Origin: Apiosordaria backusii
Lineage: Eukaryota; Ascomycota; Sordariomycetes; Sordariales; Lasiosphaeriaceae
Direction: 5' to 3'
NCBI GenBank assembly: GCA_030549205.1
Contig: JAUKTV010000021.1
Location: forward strand, 62,001 to 126,000
Length of the DNA stretch: 64,000 bases
Shown here in pieces: positions 13,601 through 26,700 of this stretch. Positions within the stretch are counted from its first letter, which is position 1. The number at the start of each line of letters is the position of its first letter. The translations under genes were made by a program, and so were the position numbers. A model generated the notes under the pieces. The model had not been told where the DNA came from. It ran no database searches and was given only the letters and a program-made list of their open reading frames with translations.

Positions 13601-15471
13601 TGATGCCATCCCGGTCTTCCGGTCGGTCAGGACACCGGGTGGCTCGATGGATAATGACAGGAATGCGCGCAGAGCGGAAGTGCAGACCAAGCAGTCAGCA
13701 ACCTAGTGTATGCAGCAACCCACGAATCATCCCGAGGTCGCGTCGGATCGTTCAAAACATGTCACCGCGCTTCTTTTCTCCTGGCCTTCCAACTTCTGAG
13801 GCACGAAATACCAGAAGAGACATTGTCAGATAATCTCAATCCCTACCCCGCCTTTTGGTGAAAATGCCATTACCCTTTTGGGAGGGTCATATCGCCGCCG
13901 GTCAGCATCTCTCCAGGTGCAATCGGGTCCTTCCGCATCAACTCCACGGGTCGACAGGGAAAGAAGGGGACACCTTTACAAAACCAACAGCGCAGATTAG
14001 TCAGACCCAAGCTTCTCAACATGCCCTTCCGAGGTTGCGTGATATTTGGAGTCCCCCCTGGACGATGCATCATGCTCTCAGTCCACAATACAGGGGTCGC
14101 ATTCAGATAACCCGAGGTGGTTGAGGTCAAGACAGAGTTTGTGCGAGGTTGGCGGTAAAGGTTGAGGGTCGTGGCGCTTCTCGTCTGCCTTGTGTTACCC
14201 TCTGTCAGAGTTTGGCGGCTGGAATAGAGCGACCCCGGCTGACAGAGCCAACCAACAGCACATTAGCTGCTGGGGCGATCCTTCAGTGTTGAGTCCCTTG
14301 TGCAACCAGCTTCCATTCTTGTGTTACATCAAACGAGAAATGGACTGCCGCTAATTCTCTACCATGGGGACTATGAAGTGGTGTGTGCCTGTGCCTCGCA
14401 CCAACGTACATACATTGCCCTTGTTCTTGTTAGGCCCTAGGTTCTCCTTGGCCGTGGGTACTCATGTTACACAGGCACAATGAGAATCTCATTCGCGTCT
14501 GGGGGCTTTTATTTTTGACGCGATCGGTGCACAAAAACGGAACCTCCAGAAGCGCGAACAAGGCGAAGCGGTCAAAAAGGTAGACCGATCATCTTGGACA
14601 GGCTCGTCTGAGAAAATCAGGACAAAAGTGCATACAATTGAATGCTAAAAAAGCAAGAGAGTAAAAAAGAACAAATGAACACGCCAGGAGGGAAGTCCCC
14701 GCAGACGAGTGAGAGCCGGAGCTACCAACAACCTAGAACGGAGTTAGGGGCGTGCGCGATCTGAGCCTTCGCATCGTTTCTCCCTCCGCCCATCCATCCA
14801 ACCGTTTCCCCTATTCCCTGTTCCGAGTTCGTCATAGCCGTTTCCCCCTCGCCCACTCTCACTGCTGCCCAACTGTCGGTCCCGTATCTGCTTCGTTCAT
14901 CCATCAACAACTTGAAGGTGCTGGAACTCCTGGTGGCCCACCGGGATCCTGAACCATCCCCGTAGACCCCTCTGGCCACCCTGGCAGAAACACAAGCAGT
15001 ATTCTGTAACACTTGCAAGCTTGCTCGTCCCAACTCCTTGGACTGAACCGACCGCATTGACCGAGTTGCTGTTGTTGGTAAGGTGACACAGGCCAATCTT
15101 CAACCTCTCCAGGCCCTTATCTCGCCGCCAAAAAACAAACAAATCGCGGATCGTTGAAGACAGCAACGTTGAAAAAAAGAAAGTAAAACGCAACGTGTGG
15201 TGGGTTGGTGAATCTCGACAAAGAAAGTGAAAATAAAGCAGAAATAAAAGACGATGCACCCGGGTATCCTTGCAATGCTTGTTGTGACCTGGTTATTCCC
15301 ACCCTTGTACCTAAAGCCCTTTTTAAACAACTTTCCTAGCCTAAGAGCAGGAAAGATAATAGAAAAGAAATCAAGATAAACCGAAGAGAATTCCGCCCAG
15401 TTAACCCGAAACGTTTGGTGCCCTTCACGAACCCCCAAATTCCCTGTATGTGTGTACCTGTACCCGTATCG

Positions 15472-15473
<2 letters not shown>
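4675..15473. other. Long gene-poor stretch
   Basis: No protein gene can be supported over about 10.8 kb. The part near 4.7-7.5 kb is richer in A and T and has only short frames. From 7.5 to 15.4 kb there are many overlapping frames of 60-200 residues on both strands, rich in His, Pro, Arg and Ser, without domains and often without an ATG start. No transposase, reverse transcriptase or terminal repeat was seen. The final part lies downstream of the vib-1 homologue and may include its 3' region. Confidence 0.4.

Positions 15474-15554
<81 letters not shown>
15474..15554. repeat. (TG)n microsatellite, 81 bp
   Basis: About 40 uninterrupted TG units, ended by a C at 15555 and followed by imperfect TGTG/CGTG sequence. 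It lies about 425 bp beyond the stop codon of the vib-1 homologue. The open frames of repeated Val-Cys and Thr-His translated through it are artefacts of the repeat. Confidence 0.98.
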
Positions 15555-15555
<1 letters not shown>

Positions 15556-15978
15556 TGTGATGTGTGTGGCGTGTGTCGTGGTCAGCGTCAGGTCAGCCGT
15601 CAAACCACCGTGCCGTGTGCCATCACCCCTCCATTAGTGCCAAGCACAACAAAGATAGAAAAATCAAATTTCCATGCCCCGTGTTTCCCAGTTTGCCCGT
15701 CCGAGTCTTTCTAGGGACCTCTTGTGCTTTCCCGAACCAAAATCAAGACCCGGAAGAAAAGAAAATGCTCTTATTGTTCAACCACCTTTTCCTCAGTTGG
15801 TGTTCTTTTTTTGTTGGTTTTATTGTGTATTGGTTTGTAAGATTCTGCAAAGTTGAGGTAGAAGAGGAGATCATCGCTCGCTGGCTCGTTCAAGGTCGTG
15901 GCGCATCGAAGCCCTTTGTAGAAGATGGGCCGTTACATAAAAGAGGTGTAGACTGACAACGTGCAACTATCGTGTCTG

Positions 15979-17783
15979 TCACGTCATGTTCATTGCGGAA
16001 GAAGAGGGAGGTGGCGGAATGAGGGTGGGATAATGTCCACTGGAGCTCGGCTTGCCCTCGAATCGGCTGCAACGGCTGGCATAGTAGGAGTGCGCTGGGT
16101 AAAAGATGCTTGGAAGCCCGTCCATTTCAGGTTTCACCTTGGTCGGATCAAACCCTGTGCTCATGGAGCTGCCGGCCCCATTGTCGGAGGCATCGTGGTG
16201 ACGCGAGTGCGCGAATAGCTCGATCTGGTGATGTCTCGGGTCGTGTTCGCCCTCATAAATCGTTGCTGGATAGTATTGATAGCCCTTCGTCTCGGCGATG
16301 GCCTTGACCTCGTCTGCTGAGATCATGGGTTCCATGGTCAGCTCGTGGTGGTGTCGAGTACCTGCGTACGGATTGGGGCGAGGGTCGTATGATGGATATC
16401 CGCCTTGCAGCATGGATGATCCGGTGGAATATTCACCACCGGGGCCAATCAACCCTGGCGGGAAGGCCCCACCGAGACTGCCGCCACCAGAGCCTCCAGG
16501 TCCGCTGCTGGTGCTTCCCCTTCTCTCGGGCTGGTAGTGTCCAGGAGAGCGGCCACGCACAATCATTTTGGCAGATTTCTTGTGCGCAACCTTGATGTAC
16601 GAGTCTGAGCCTTGTTGCTGTCCGACATCCGCGAACAGCTCGACAATCAGGTGATAGTATTGCTGTGCAGCCCTCCTCTTGCCGTTATTGGCTGTGGCCT
16701 GTTTGAACTGAATGCGCTCGAAAGTGTGCTCGGTGGGAGCCGAGTTCTGCGGAGGAGCGCCGAAGCCTGGTTCGTAGGGCCTGGAGGACCCAAGACCGCC
16801 GTCTGGCCCGTATAATGCCAGGGGGTGGTGCTGCGGCTTCGCTGAGAGCCGCACTTTCTCTGGCTTGGCGATTGGCCCTTTGTCTCTCTTGGGCGTGTGC
16901 TGAACAAGCTCAATGGAGTGGCTATCGTTGTCTGCCACGACCGCAGAAATGCACATGGCGAATCCGAACACCGTGTGCGCCTGCTGAGACCCCGTTGGCT
17001 GGAACTGAATGCCGGCGTGTGGGAGCATGGGTGACAGCGAGAACGAGCAGATACATGAGAAGTAGTTGCGCCTGTAGCATGTCCACTCATTGTCGGCCAG
17101 GAAAAAGCCCTTGTCGATGATGCCGTTGATGTCCACTTTGATGGGAGTCGAGTTCTGGTCAGCATACGACAAGTGACCGTGTGCTGTCAGACTGCCCAGG
17201 GGCGGGATGTTTTGCTGCGGCTTGGACCCATATCCAGAGTCCATTTTGAGAGAGGCGTAAGCGGCCGGGCTGCTGGTAGGGGAAAGGTGAGGCCGCCGTG
17301 AAGGGAAGGAGGGGGACCGTGGAATGAAGTGGTGGTGATCTGGCTGGCGCCTGATAAAGGGGGGCGTCCCCGTCACGAAGACCTCACGCGTGCCCAAGTG
17401 CGATCCTGGATGCGGCAACGTTGTGGACCGAGGGGCTTGTGCCATGCCCGAGGGGCTCGATGTGCTACTGCTACAGCTGTAAGCGCTGGGAAGAAGCGAG
17501 TGCGCCATGGGATGGCGAGCTCATAACGAGAAGGTAGAAAAGAAGCTAAGTGTACCACGTACTTGGAGCCCAGTCGAGGCCTGACGTCCAGGCCGGGGAA
17601 GAGGGGGGGAGCGGAAGAATAATAATGACCGCCTTCAGGGGAGTACGGAGTGACGGGAGGCGGTGGGATCGGTGGGATCAGGCTTAAATAGGAGGAAGGC
17701 TGCGTGGGTGCTTCCGGTATCGTTGACAAACTATTAGTGGACCCCTGGGTGAAGCTGTGAGAACATCGACTTCGGGTCAGCAT
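15979..17783 (-). CDS. vib-1: VIB-1/XprG-type NDT80 transcription factor
   Basis: Two exons, 17563-17783 and 15979-17476, join in frame to 572 residues. The 86-bp intron runs from donor GTACGT to acceptor TTACAG. An NDT80/PhoG p53-like DNA-binding domain spans about residues 165-390; visible landmarks are VDINGIIDKGFFLADNEW, YRRNYFSC and, at its end, SDSYIKVAHKKSAKMIVRGR. The N-terminus and the Gly/Ser/Pro-rich C-terminal half look disordered. In Neurospora VIB-1 controls heterokaryon-incompatibility cell death, protease secretion and carbon-regulated cellulase expression; XprG is the Aspergillus counterpart. The pattern matches VIB-1 better than the other NDT80 paralogues, but that is recall, not alignment. 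The chosen ATG is the only one in the open frame of exon 1; the frame stays open upstream, so a further 5' exon is possible. The gene stands alone in more than 30 kb of gene-poor DNA. Confidence 0.88.
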
Positions 17784-20700
17784 ACGCGGCCACGCCTCAG
17801 AACCATGCAGAAGGGGGAACAATGACGGGTCAGGCAAGCCAGTTCGTCCACACGCAGGGCATACACAACGCGATGCTCGGTGTTCCCAGGCTCCCCCTGC
17901 TGCACCACTGCAAAACACTTGTACGCTGGTAGGACGGTGCTTGCTAGGTGGTACTGCCAACGTACCAGACTGCCAGCTAGGTGTAGCACAGAGCCACCTA
18001 ACATCTGCTAACGGAAACCGGGAGACAGAGAACGGCGCATGCGGCAACAGGCGCGGGAGGAAGGCTCACAAGCTGCCGATCTCATGTAACCCGTCCGGCG
18101 CCGAAGCAAGCACCCATTTCTTCCGCCACTGCAGCACTGCAATGAAGTGAGGTTGAAAATGAAAGAGATAACAGCACCTCGAGGCACGCACCCTGGCCAA
18201 GTCCAGTTGCCACAAGACAAGGAGGATGCGGCGAACCCGAGGCTTGGAAAGGGGGGGGGGGGGGGGGGGGAACAAAAACGGAAACTTGGGGTATGAGATA
18301 CTGACACTTGCTTGGCTGCTTGCTTGCTTGCCCGCTCGCTGGCCAACTTAACAGAATCAACTTGAGGAGAGGGAAAAAAGGAAGGGGTGTGCAGAAGAAA
18401 AATAGAGAGAGGGTGCGGAAGTGGAAAAGAGCGTAATGCAGGGGAAAATAAACGGTGTAAGTGCGGGTAGAGAGCGCGGCGCTGCTATTTGAGCAGTACG
18501 AACAGAACGAGTGCAATGCCCCAGGGCCCTTCACCAGTAAGAAGAGCGAGCGCCCTCCGAAAAAGACCAATAGAAAATTGTCCGTCGACGTACGTACCAC
18601 ATATGATCAGTGGGAGCCGGGATATCGAGGTAACCCAGCCCTGGACTAGAGACTGATGTTGGCTCAAAGTCCTGCTATAACACGCACCTGTTAGAGTACC
18701 ATTCCCATTTTGTGCTTGGTTTAAGTTTGTCTGTCTGTCTCTCGCGGCCTTCGGTCTCGAAGAAAACGAAGGACTCGGAAGAGCGAGGGTGAATGTGGAG
18801 AAGCAAACGGAAGGGACAAATCAGGGCCAACGATCCTGAGGCAGCGACAGAATAAAGTCTCTCATGGCTTGTTTCCCAGGCGCTGCGTTGTGGTTGCGGG
18901 ACTAATAAGCAGATGCCGGCGAGGGGATGATGATTGTCGAATGGATGGCGTGAATGAAACCTGTGTGGCGTCTGGAAATGTCAAGCTAGATTAGCAAGAG
19001 CCCTGCCAACCCGGCCTCACAACGACACCGCAAGCCAAATGAAATAAAAAACGTGAGACGCGGGGAAGAGTGCTGGCGAGAGAGCAGGGAGTGGTGGGGG
19101 CGAGGCAAATGACCCGTGACCGGTGAGGGAGGATGGGATCAAAACTCGCGCTGATGTCGAGGCGGGGAGTGGTGCAATGAACGAATGAGTGAGAATGAAT
19201 CAGTCGTTGGGGCGGTGCTTCGTGGGAGAGAATGGTTTGCTCTGTGTGGATGGGAAAATGGGATCAATCCATGGATGAGATGAAGAGGTGCCGTCCCCGT
19301 TCCGCTGCTACTGCTCTGGTGCTGGTAGCGGCAGTGGTGGTGGAAGTGGTGGAAATGGCAACGAGATCGATCCATCCATCTGCTGATGCTGCTAGGTGCC
19401 TCTGCTGCCACTGTTGCCTTGGAATACCAACTGCAATCCGAATAACACCCAGCGAGTACCTCGACAGCCTGCCCGATTGCCCATGTAGGTAACATCGAGG
19501 CGGACCATCCAATTGCAGGCAAAGCCAGCAGGTACGTACTGCCGTATTGGACGGTACAACAAGGTACCGGTGTGCGTGCAGAGGTACCTACACTGTATGC
19601 AATACCCTGCTGGCTCTTGGTTGGCTGGTCTCAGTCTGGTGCAACCTGACCAATCCCAAGAGGTCAGAGACAGAGAACAACAGCAGTCAGCACCAACAAT
19701 GGGTTTCGTAGGCGCGCCCAGCAGCCGGGATGTGGCCCTTGTGTTGCACACAGATCCCCGTTCAAGCGATGCAGCATCTCCATATGTGCCATTGAAAGAC
19801 CCTATTATTTATTTTTTCGCTCGCATTTCCCCCCCCTCTCCACCTGGTGGGCAGAGCGCTCATGGTGGCGGTTGGGTTCAAGAGAAGCGGAAACGGGGCG
19901 GGGCTCCATGGAGATACGATCTCGTGCTGAGGTGAGTGCAGCTGCGCAGATCTGCTTGAAATCCAGAAAGCTGGGTACAGTTGACTGACAGACGGACGAG
20001 GATGTCGGAACGGAGGGGCATGGCAAGCGACTGCATGCAGCAACCCCCGGCCATAGCCCGACGATCGGAAAGGACGGACTCCAGACCAGTCTAAGAGATG
20101 CGTGACAACGGTGCAGAGTCGAGTGTGCCGAGCGTGGAAGGGTGTGTGTGCTGAGTGTTGGGTATAGTGGGAGGTGTGTGTATTGAAATCGATGAGGTGG
20201 TGTCAAACAACTGAGGCCGGCCACAGCCTTGCCAAGTCGACATGGAAACAGACAAAGAACAAAAAATAAAAAAACAATGTGACAATACAATTTGCAGGGG
20301 TTTGTAATTGTGGTTGTTACTGACCTTTTTGTGCACAGTGACTTCCAGTTAGGGCATCGCTGAGCCTGGAGAGCTTTTCCTGTCTGTTGGTGTTTCTCGT
20401 TCGGCTCGTCCCGCAACGCTGGTGGTGTACAATTGCCATTGACCGAAAGTCTTTCCGTGTAGTCGTTTTGGAAGCCACAGCAATAAAGGGAATAGAAGCC
20501 AAAGGCTCAGAGAGGTGTAGACTGGAAGAAAAAAGAAAGAAAAGAAAAGAAAAAATAGGGTATACCTTGGGGTGTGGTTGATTCATGCGAGACGCCTCGG
20601 CTCCAGCGGGGAGCGAAGTATCACTGCGGACGAGAAGGTCTACAGCCGTTTGCGTTTGCGTTTGCGGCGCCTGTAACGATATAATCCATGGTCAGCTCAC

Positions 20701-23700
20701 AAATCTCGAAAGATAACTGGAGCCCGGCCATGATGCCTCTGCCGTCCCCCGAGCTGCGAGGTAAGAGCAAAACAGACCGCATGCCGAGCAGGGCGAGGCG
20801 GGATTGGCGGTCGGCGAAAGGCCTTGCAGACAACAGAACAGGACCGACGACTCGCGTGTCTGCTGCTTCTGCTGCCCAAAACCATCCGAGTGTGCAGCTA
20901 TCGTCTTCCGTGTGGCTTGCAGCGTGCCGCCTTGGATGCAGATTGGCTGAAGAAACTTAAGACTGACCTTAGGACGAGCCCCTGTCTTGCCAAGCCCCAA
21001 AATCACCAACCCTGCGCATCGACGGGTAGGATGCTGTTTCTATTCACCTGCCCAAAACCACTCCCACCAGTCAGCATATCGGATCATATCGACTTTTCGC
21101 ATTCAAATATCTTCATATTGCTAGAGCCCGAGCTGCACACACAACTCCCTGTCCGTTGCGGAAACGACTGGCCGGGAGATCGCTGGCGGGAGATCATCAG
21201 ATTTCTCCGAATCGAGCATCTAGACAGAGCTGGGAGTATCTGGGTTCGAAGTTGAGAAAACTCGACCATGTTGTCGGTCGTGTTGATGGTCTGCAGGTCG
21301 ACGAAGGTGGCGCCAAGAGCTGGACGAAGCATGACTTGAGATCATCCAAGACTTGCCCAGTCCGTGTTGGTCTCGATGCTATTTTCGAGCTCGCCTGTTC
21401 CGATGCTAGGAGATATCTCTTGGCTTTGGGCTCCGAGTTCTTGGGCCAACCCAGTCCTTTTTGTTCGGGGAAAATGCACCTCCATGCAGTCCAAATAAGT
21501 CCATGTCGAATCGGGATTCGTATTTGGCCTGAAAGCTCGCCGCTCTCTCTGATTGCTCCGCGCCTTGTGCCTTCATGCAGGAAAACGAGGCATAGGTAGT
21601 TGCGTTCGGGTCGGAATCCCGCAACCCTGGGTGCTCCAGTTCCCTGGCTTCTTGAATTCGTCTCTTTGCTTTCCCTGAAAGAACATATCGGACCGAAAAG
21701 AGCAAGAAGCCGGGCTTATTTGTTGTTTCTCAAGCAGGCTAGGAAAATAAAATGATGTGCTTACCTCGACAGACTTCCTATCAAAGATGGGCCTGGCTTT
21801 TGCTTATCAACAGCGCTGAATGGAGGGTCGATCTGACCGGGTATGGTTCGGGACCTCTGAGCGGGGGAGACCGGGACGATCCGCTGCGATTAACTTGTGC
21901 CTGAGCTTCTCGCTTCTCTCAGGCTGCTTTGCGTCTTTCTAGAAGCCTGTGTCGGTTGGGACAACAGATAGGTACCCCTTTTTTTCTTGTTTCAAGTGCG
22001 CTCTCTTTCCAGTTCCGCTGATGGCGCAGGCACGCCGTGCGAGCTTCCAGTGCAGGATCTGAGATCGCGCCAATGTCGAGGAAAGCGTTGTTGACCCTAG
22101 AGTCGTGGCTTGAAATCGATCGCACGGGTGTGGAGGGGAAAAGAGGTCTGTTGCCGGTGGCTTGAATGGCACAGCGGGGTTGCACAGAGAAGGTTTGGCG
22201 AAAAGGTCTTCAGAGCTAGCGTGACGTATGGCAGATGAGGACGAGAAGGAGGGCAGTTTGCCTTGAAGAAGATGGTTTGGGTACGGGTTCCTGTGCCCTC
22301 TTAAGCCCAGAACGAGCAGCCCATGTTTCGCAGAATTTTGAGACAAATGACAACGGGGACAGACTGAGCGTCACGAGGGGAGAGCCCCTGGTCCTTTTAA
22401 AGATAAAAGACAAGTATCGAAACCGAAACTTGATATCCTCTCTCGGCAAGACCTGGTGAAGGGGTTTAGATTGCGTTCCTCCTGGCGTCATGGCCGAGTC
22501 TCCGGCAGAATGATAGCCCCTGGCCAGCAGCCCCCATGTAAGTTTGTGGACGAGCAGGGTCACCTCTGCCAGCTCAGATTCGGGCGAAAGGACCGCACTG
22601 GACAAGCAAAGCAAGGAGCCGTTCTACTTGCAGGCCCATGGCCCTCGTCTATTCCTGTCCTTGGAAGCCTCAGCTAAGAAAAGTCGGGTCGAGGGCTCAA
22701 CACTCGCCACTGGCACACGCCCTCTTTCTGCGCTTCCCATGTGCCAGACTTGGCCCAGGTGAGCATGCGGTCGTAGCAAAAGTGACCACAGCGACAGGTA
22801 CCGACTTGAGGTCAGCTACCTAGGCAAGCTTCGTTCCTCTGTGCTAACAGGGGGGGGTGAGTTCAACAGCGAGTATCCCGAGGAAACCTCGAGGTATCTG
22901 TAGCAGGTGGCTGAGAGCGAAAACAAAGTCACTACCCTAGGAGCTTCTGCGGCCTCGTCTTCCATGCATCAAATATGCAAGTACCCTACCGTGAGAATGC
23001 CCTTAGAGCGCGTCACAAACACCCTCTGGTTGATTTGACGAAGGTTTTGTCAGGCCAAAAGCCAGTCCAGCACGGATGGTTGCAGCCATATGACAAGCTC
23101 TTTGATGACAGGCTCGACAAGAGACCCATTCTGCACCACTCATTTGCCCTTGTTCACTGTGTCCGCTCCTGAGCCTAGCAGGGAATCGGAACCGCAAGTT
23201 GTGAATCCGGCCGCATCTCGCGCTGCACTGTCGGCAACAGAAATTGCGCCAGATTGGGTGGTGTATAGCAACGGCAGTGTACTGATCCATATGTCAAGGT
23301 GAAGGTCCCGCCAGAGCCCACGGCGCAGAAAGTTAGTCAGACCTTGATCAGACGGGCGGACAGGGCCGATTCCAGTCCGTTTTTCGTGCAGCCGCCCAAG
23401 ATCAAAACACTGAAGATTGACTCTTCAATGGAGCGCACCTCTAGACTTCGGCCCTATAAACCTTGACGTGTTCGGCCGTTGCCGATAATAATCCATGCAG
23501 CGGAATCAGAGACAAGCCCATACAGCGCTGTCCCACTCGAAATGGTAGACATTTCGACCCGACACGTGAAAAGTCGAGGACTGAAGCCTGCTTCAAAACA
23601 TTGTACCAGGTCGAGACTCCGAAGGACTCCCAGACCGCAACCACATCTCGGAGCCTCAAGATTGACAGCAAGCCCCACAGGCAGCCGGACAGCCTCAAGG

Positions 23701-26700
23701 AGCACAACCGCTGACGGGCTGTGGTGCAGACGGACCATGAAAAGCCTCACGGTAGCTCGCATTGCCCGTATCAACAGAGAACACAAGAGAAGCAACGGGA
23801 TGTGTCGATCCAGCCAGTGGATATCTCAGCGAAGAAGATTCTTCAAGTCTCCCTCCCGGTGAGCAGCCGAAAGACGGACATGGAAGTGATACTCAACCCA
23901 ACTAGCGCTATCCGTACCCGAGCCTTTCCACCCCTTCCAAAACACGGCCAACTGAAGGGGTCCAAAAATACACATTGAACTTCTCGAAGAGGGAAAGCCG
24001 GAATCTTCTCGTGTTGCGCTGGTGCATGGCCGGTATGAGCTGATGGCACTGGATCGTCGAACAGGCCTGTACGGGTGGACGATTGGGTAGTAATATGTCG
24101 TTTGTGCAGCTTGCCGTCTTCTTCGAATTGATGCACCCACCCACCCGCCAATCCGATGTTAGCAGCAGAACCTGCTGGAGCTTCCCCAGTGCGGGTAGCT
24201 CCCTTGTTTCAGGTGTGATGGTCTTTCGGCCGTTTCTTCCTGACATGATGGAGCTTGAGGCGGATCCACGGGTCCTGGTAATGATTGGCCCATCATACAG
24301 AGTGCTAGAAGCCTAAGCCAAGCACGAATATGATTGTATTGATGCTGCTCGTCCATACCGTCATGAGGCGGCATCTGCTGCACCCAGGCACTTCCCCGGG
24401 AGATAAACTGGATGGCCGCTTCCAGGTCAAGGTAGACTTTACGAGATATTCTCGGGGACACTAGCCTGCTGATTCAATTTCGCCCATGCCCGACAAAAGC
24501 TTCTTGGAGAACCAGAGCCATATGTCTCACCACAAATCAGTGCTCTCGATAGTCGTATGCTGATATGTTGATACTGAAGTGGTGTCGGATCGGGCCGTTA
24601 GTGACGGTTGATGCGGTGCTCATTACGCAACATGCTTAAATCACCCAGAGGCCGTGTGCGGCGCCTGACTCTCTTGGAGACCCTGACAATCTACAGCTGC
24701 GGTAAGTGATAGTAATCACTAAATGCCATGCTGACCTTGCAGCCAAAAAAGCGCTGGAGGCTGCAGCCCTCGCTCGGTCGTCGCCAGACCCGTTGCCGCA
24801 TACCAACCTGGGGGCTGATCATGGACCGGAACACAGCGGGCGCCTCAGAGCAATTGATATGCGCGTGCCCCGTCCTGGCCACCTCTCCCCTGCTTTTCAG
24901 ATCTTGTGCCATGTGACACCTCATCTTACCCCCAGCTTTGACAAAACCCAGGGTCTCTTTGAGTGACGTCGACCGCGAACCATGAGGCTATCTGAAGCCA
25001 AGCAGCTCTGTTTCACCTTTCAAAGCGGCCATATCCAAAGAGCGCAACCTCGCATCCTGCATGATCGATTGCTGTTGCTTGTCCTGCTTGTACCGCTGCT
25101 GTCAAGTTGTGCTCACGGCCTCAGATCTCCTGACATGGCGGCAGCAGCTGGCGGTAGCCCCGGGTCCCAGATTCCAGGTCGTTTGCTGCGTCAAGCCACA
25201 TGCTGCATGCCTGGGGTTAATGGAGGCCATCCTGGTTTGCTGTTTGCTTGGTTGTCCAGGATGTATGTCCCGTACAAATCGTCGGCTAAGTACGGAGAGA
25301 GGAGCGGATATGGACCCGGAAGGTTTCGGAAAAGAGCTCTCTCTCCCAATGGGTGAGATACACGCCTTCGACCTTGGCCTTGACCTTGGTGGCTGCCATT
25401 CATCCAGAAGCAATTCGGAGCATCCTGTGAGCAACTCAGTCCTTTGTTCCCCACCTCGTGTGTTAGATCTTTCCTGTTTTTGCCCTTACCCTTGTCTGTA
25501 CCTCTTTCATTGCGCACTTTCCCCTTTGCTTCAGCAAAATTCTCCGCTTGTTTCTCCTTGCCGTGTTTGCTTCCTTCCTCGCGATTAGGTTGGCAGCCAA
25601 GAGATAGTGGAGTAGGTGGGGCAAGCTGCTGCCAAGACGCGCCAAGTCTTTTCTTCACGGGAGCGCCAACGATGCCCCACTTCGACCAGCGACCCCATCG
25701 AGGGATGTCACCTTGGCTGGATATGGCAGGAGCAGATTGGATTTGAGGATGCACTGAAGAGGCATGATACGTACGATGAACCACTGATGTTGGGGGTTAA
25801 AACGTATAATCATTCGAGCTCTCAACAACGGCTCCGTTCCAACCCCCACTCAAAAGCAGGACTTCCTCGAAAAACCTTTCTTATTTTGCGCTGCTTTTCT
25901 CTCTATTCTGCATCGCTCCTGCAGGCAAGACCCGTGACAACACAATCCAGTCGAGGAGCAGCGCATCTAAGAGGAGAATGAGCAGACCATATCTGGACCT
26001 CGGAGGGACGCGTGGTAATCTCCACCTATCAACTCTCTCATCTTTCAGTTCAAGTCTTTCATCTTTGAGGTTTGGTCACTCCATGTGCATGACCCATCGC
26101 GGGATTTTATCACCCGATGCCTGACACCAGATATGTTGTCCGCCTACCTATCTCGTCCACCTCACTCGAGATGAGCGGTTACGCTGGCACTATATGGCAC
26201 CCGACATCTGTGTCTGGATATCTCTTTGCATGTGGTGACATCAGCCTTCTCATCTTGCCGGTCTAAACTACGCGTAGGTTCTCAACATGTGACGATGCGA
26301 TCAACCTCAGTGTATGTCTCCGGCTTTCTCTCGCGATAGAATCAGCCCGATCCGGAGCGCCAAACGAGCCTACTCGCAGCAGAAAGAAAATCGCACCCCG
26401 AGTTCCAATCGGTATCCGCCGCGGAATTTGGCATTTGGGGTGACCCTACACGGCTTCATCGTCCATCGTGATCGAACTTTGTTCACCGGTTACCACGTCA
26501 GAGCCGGGCATGGCATTCAGCTCAACGAGACGATTGGTGGGATGCAGCCCAGGCCACGCCAGAGGGGTGTGGCCATCGAGGCCGGTCAGAAACGACGGGG
26601 TTCGTGAGGTGCCTAGACGTCCCTGCGGTCGGGGAAATGCCCTTCCACTCACTTCAATCTCTTCTTCAGCACTCGTACTGTCGGCGCGTTGGGTACCTGC

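Noticed and set aside
15415..15714. Repeated Val-Cys / Thr-His open frames
   Set aside because: They are translations of the TG microsatellite.
25191..25784. 197-residue minus-strand frame, Lys/Gly-rich in the middle
   Set aside because: Low complexity, overlapped by equally long plus-strand frames, no recognisable domain or splice context.
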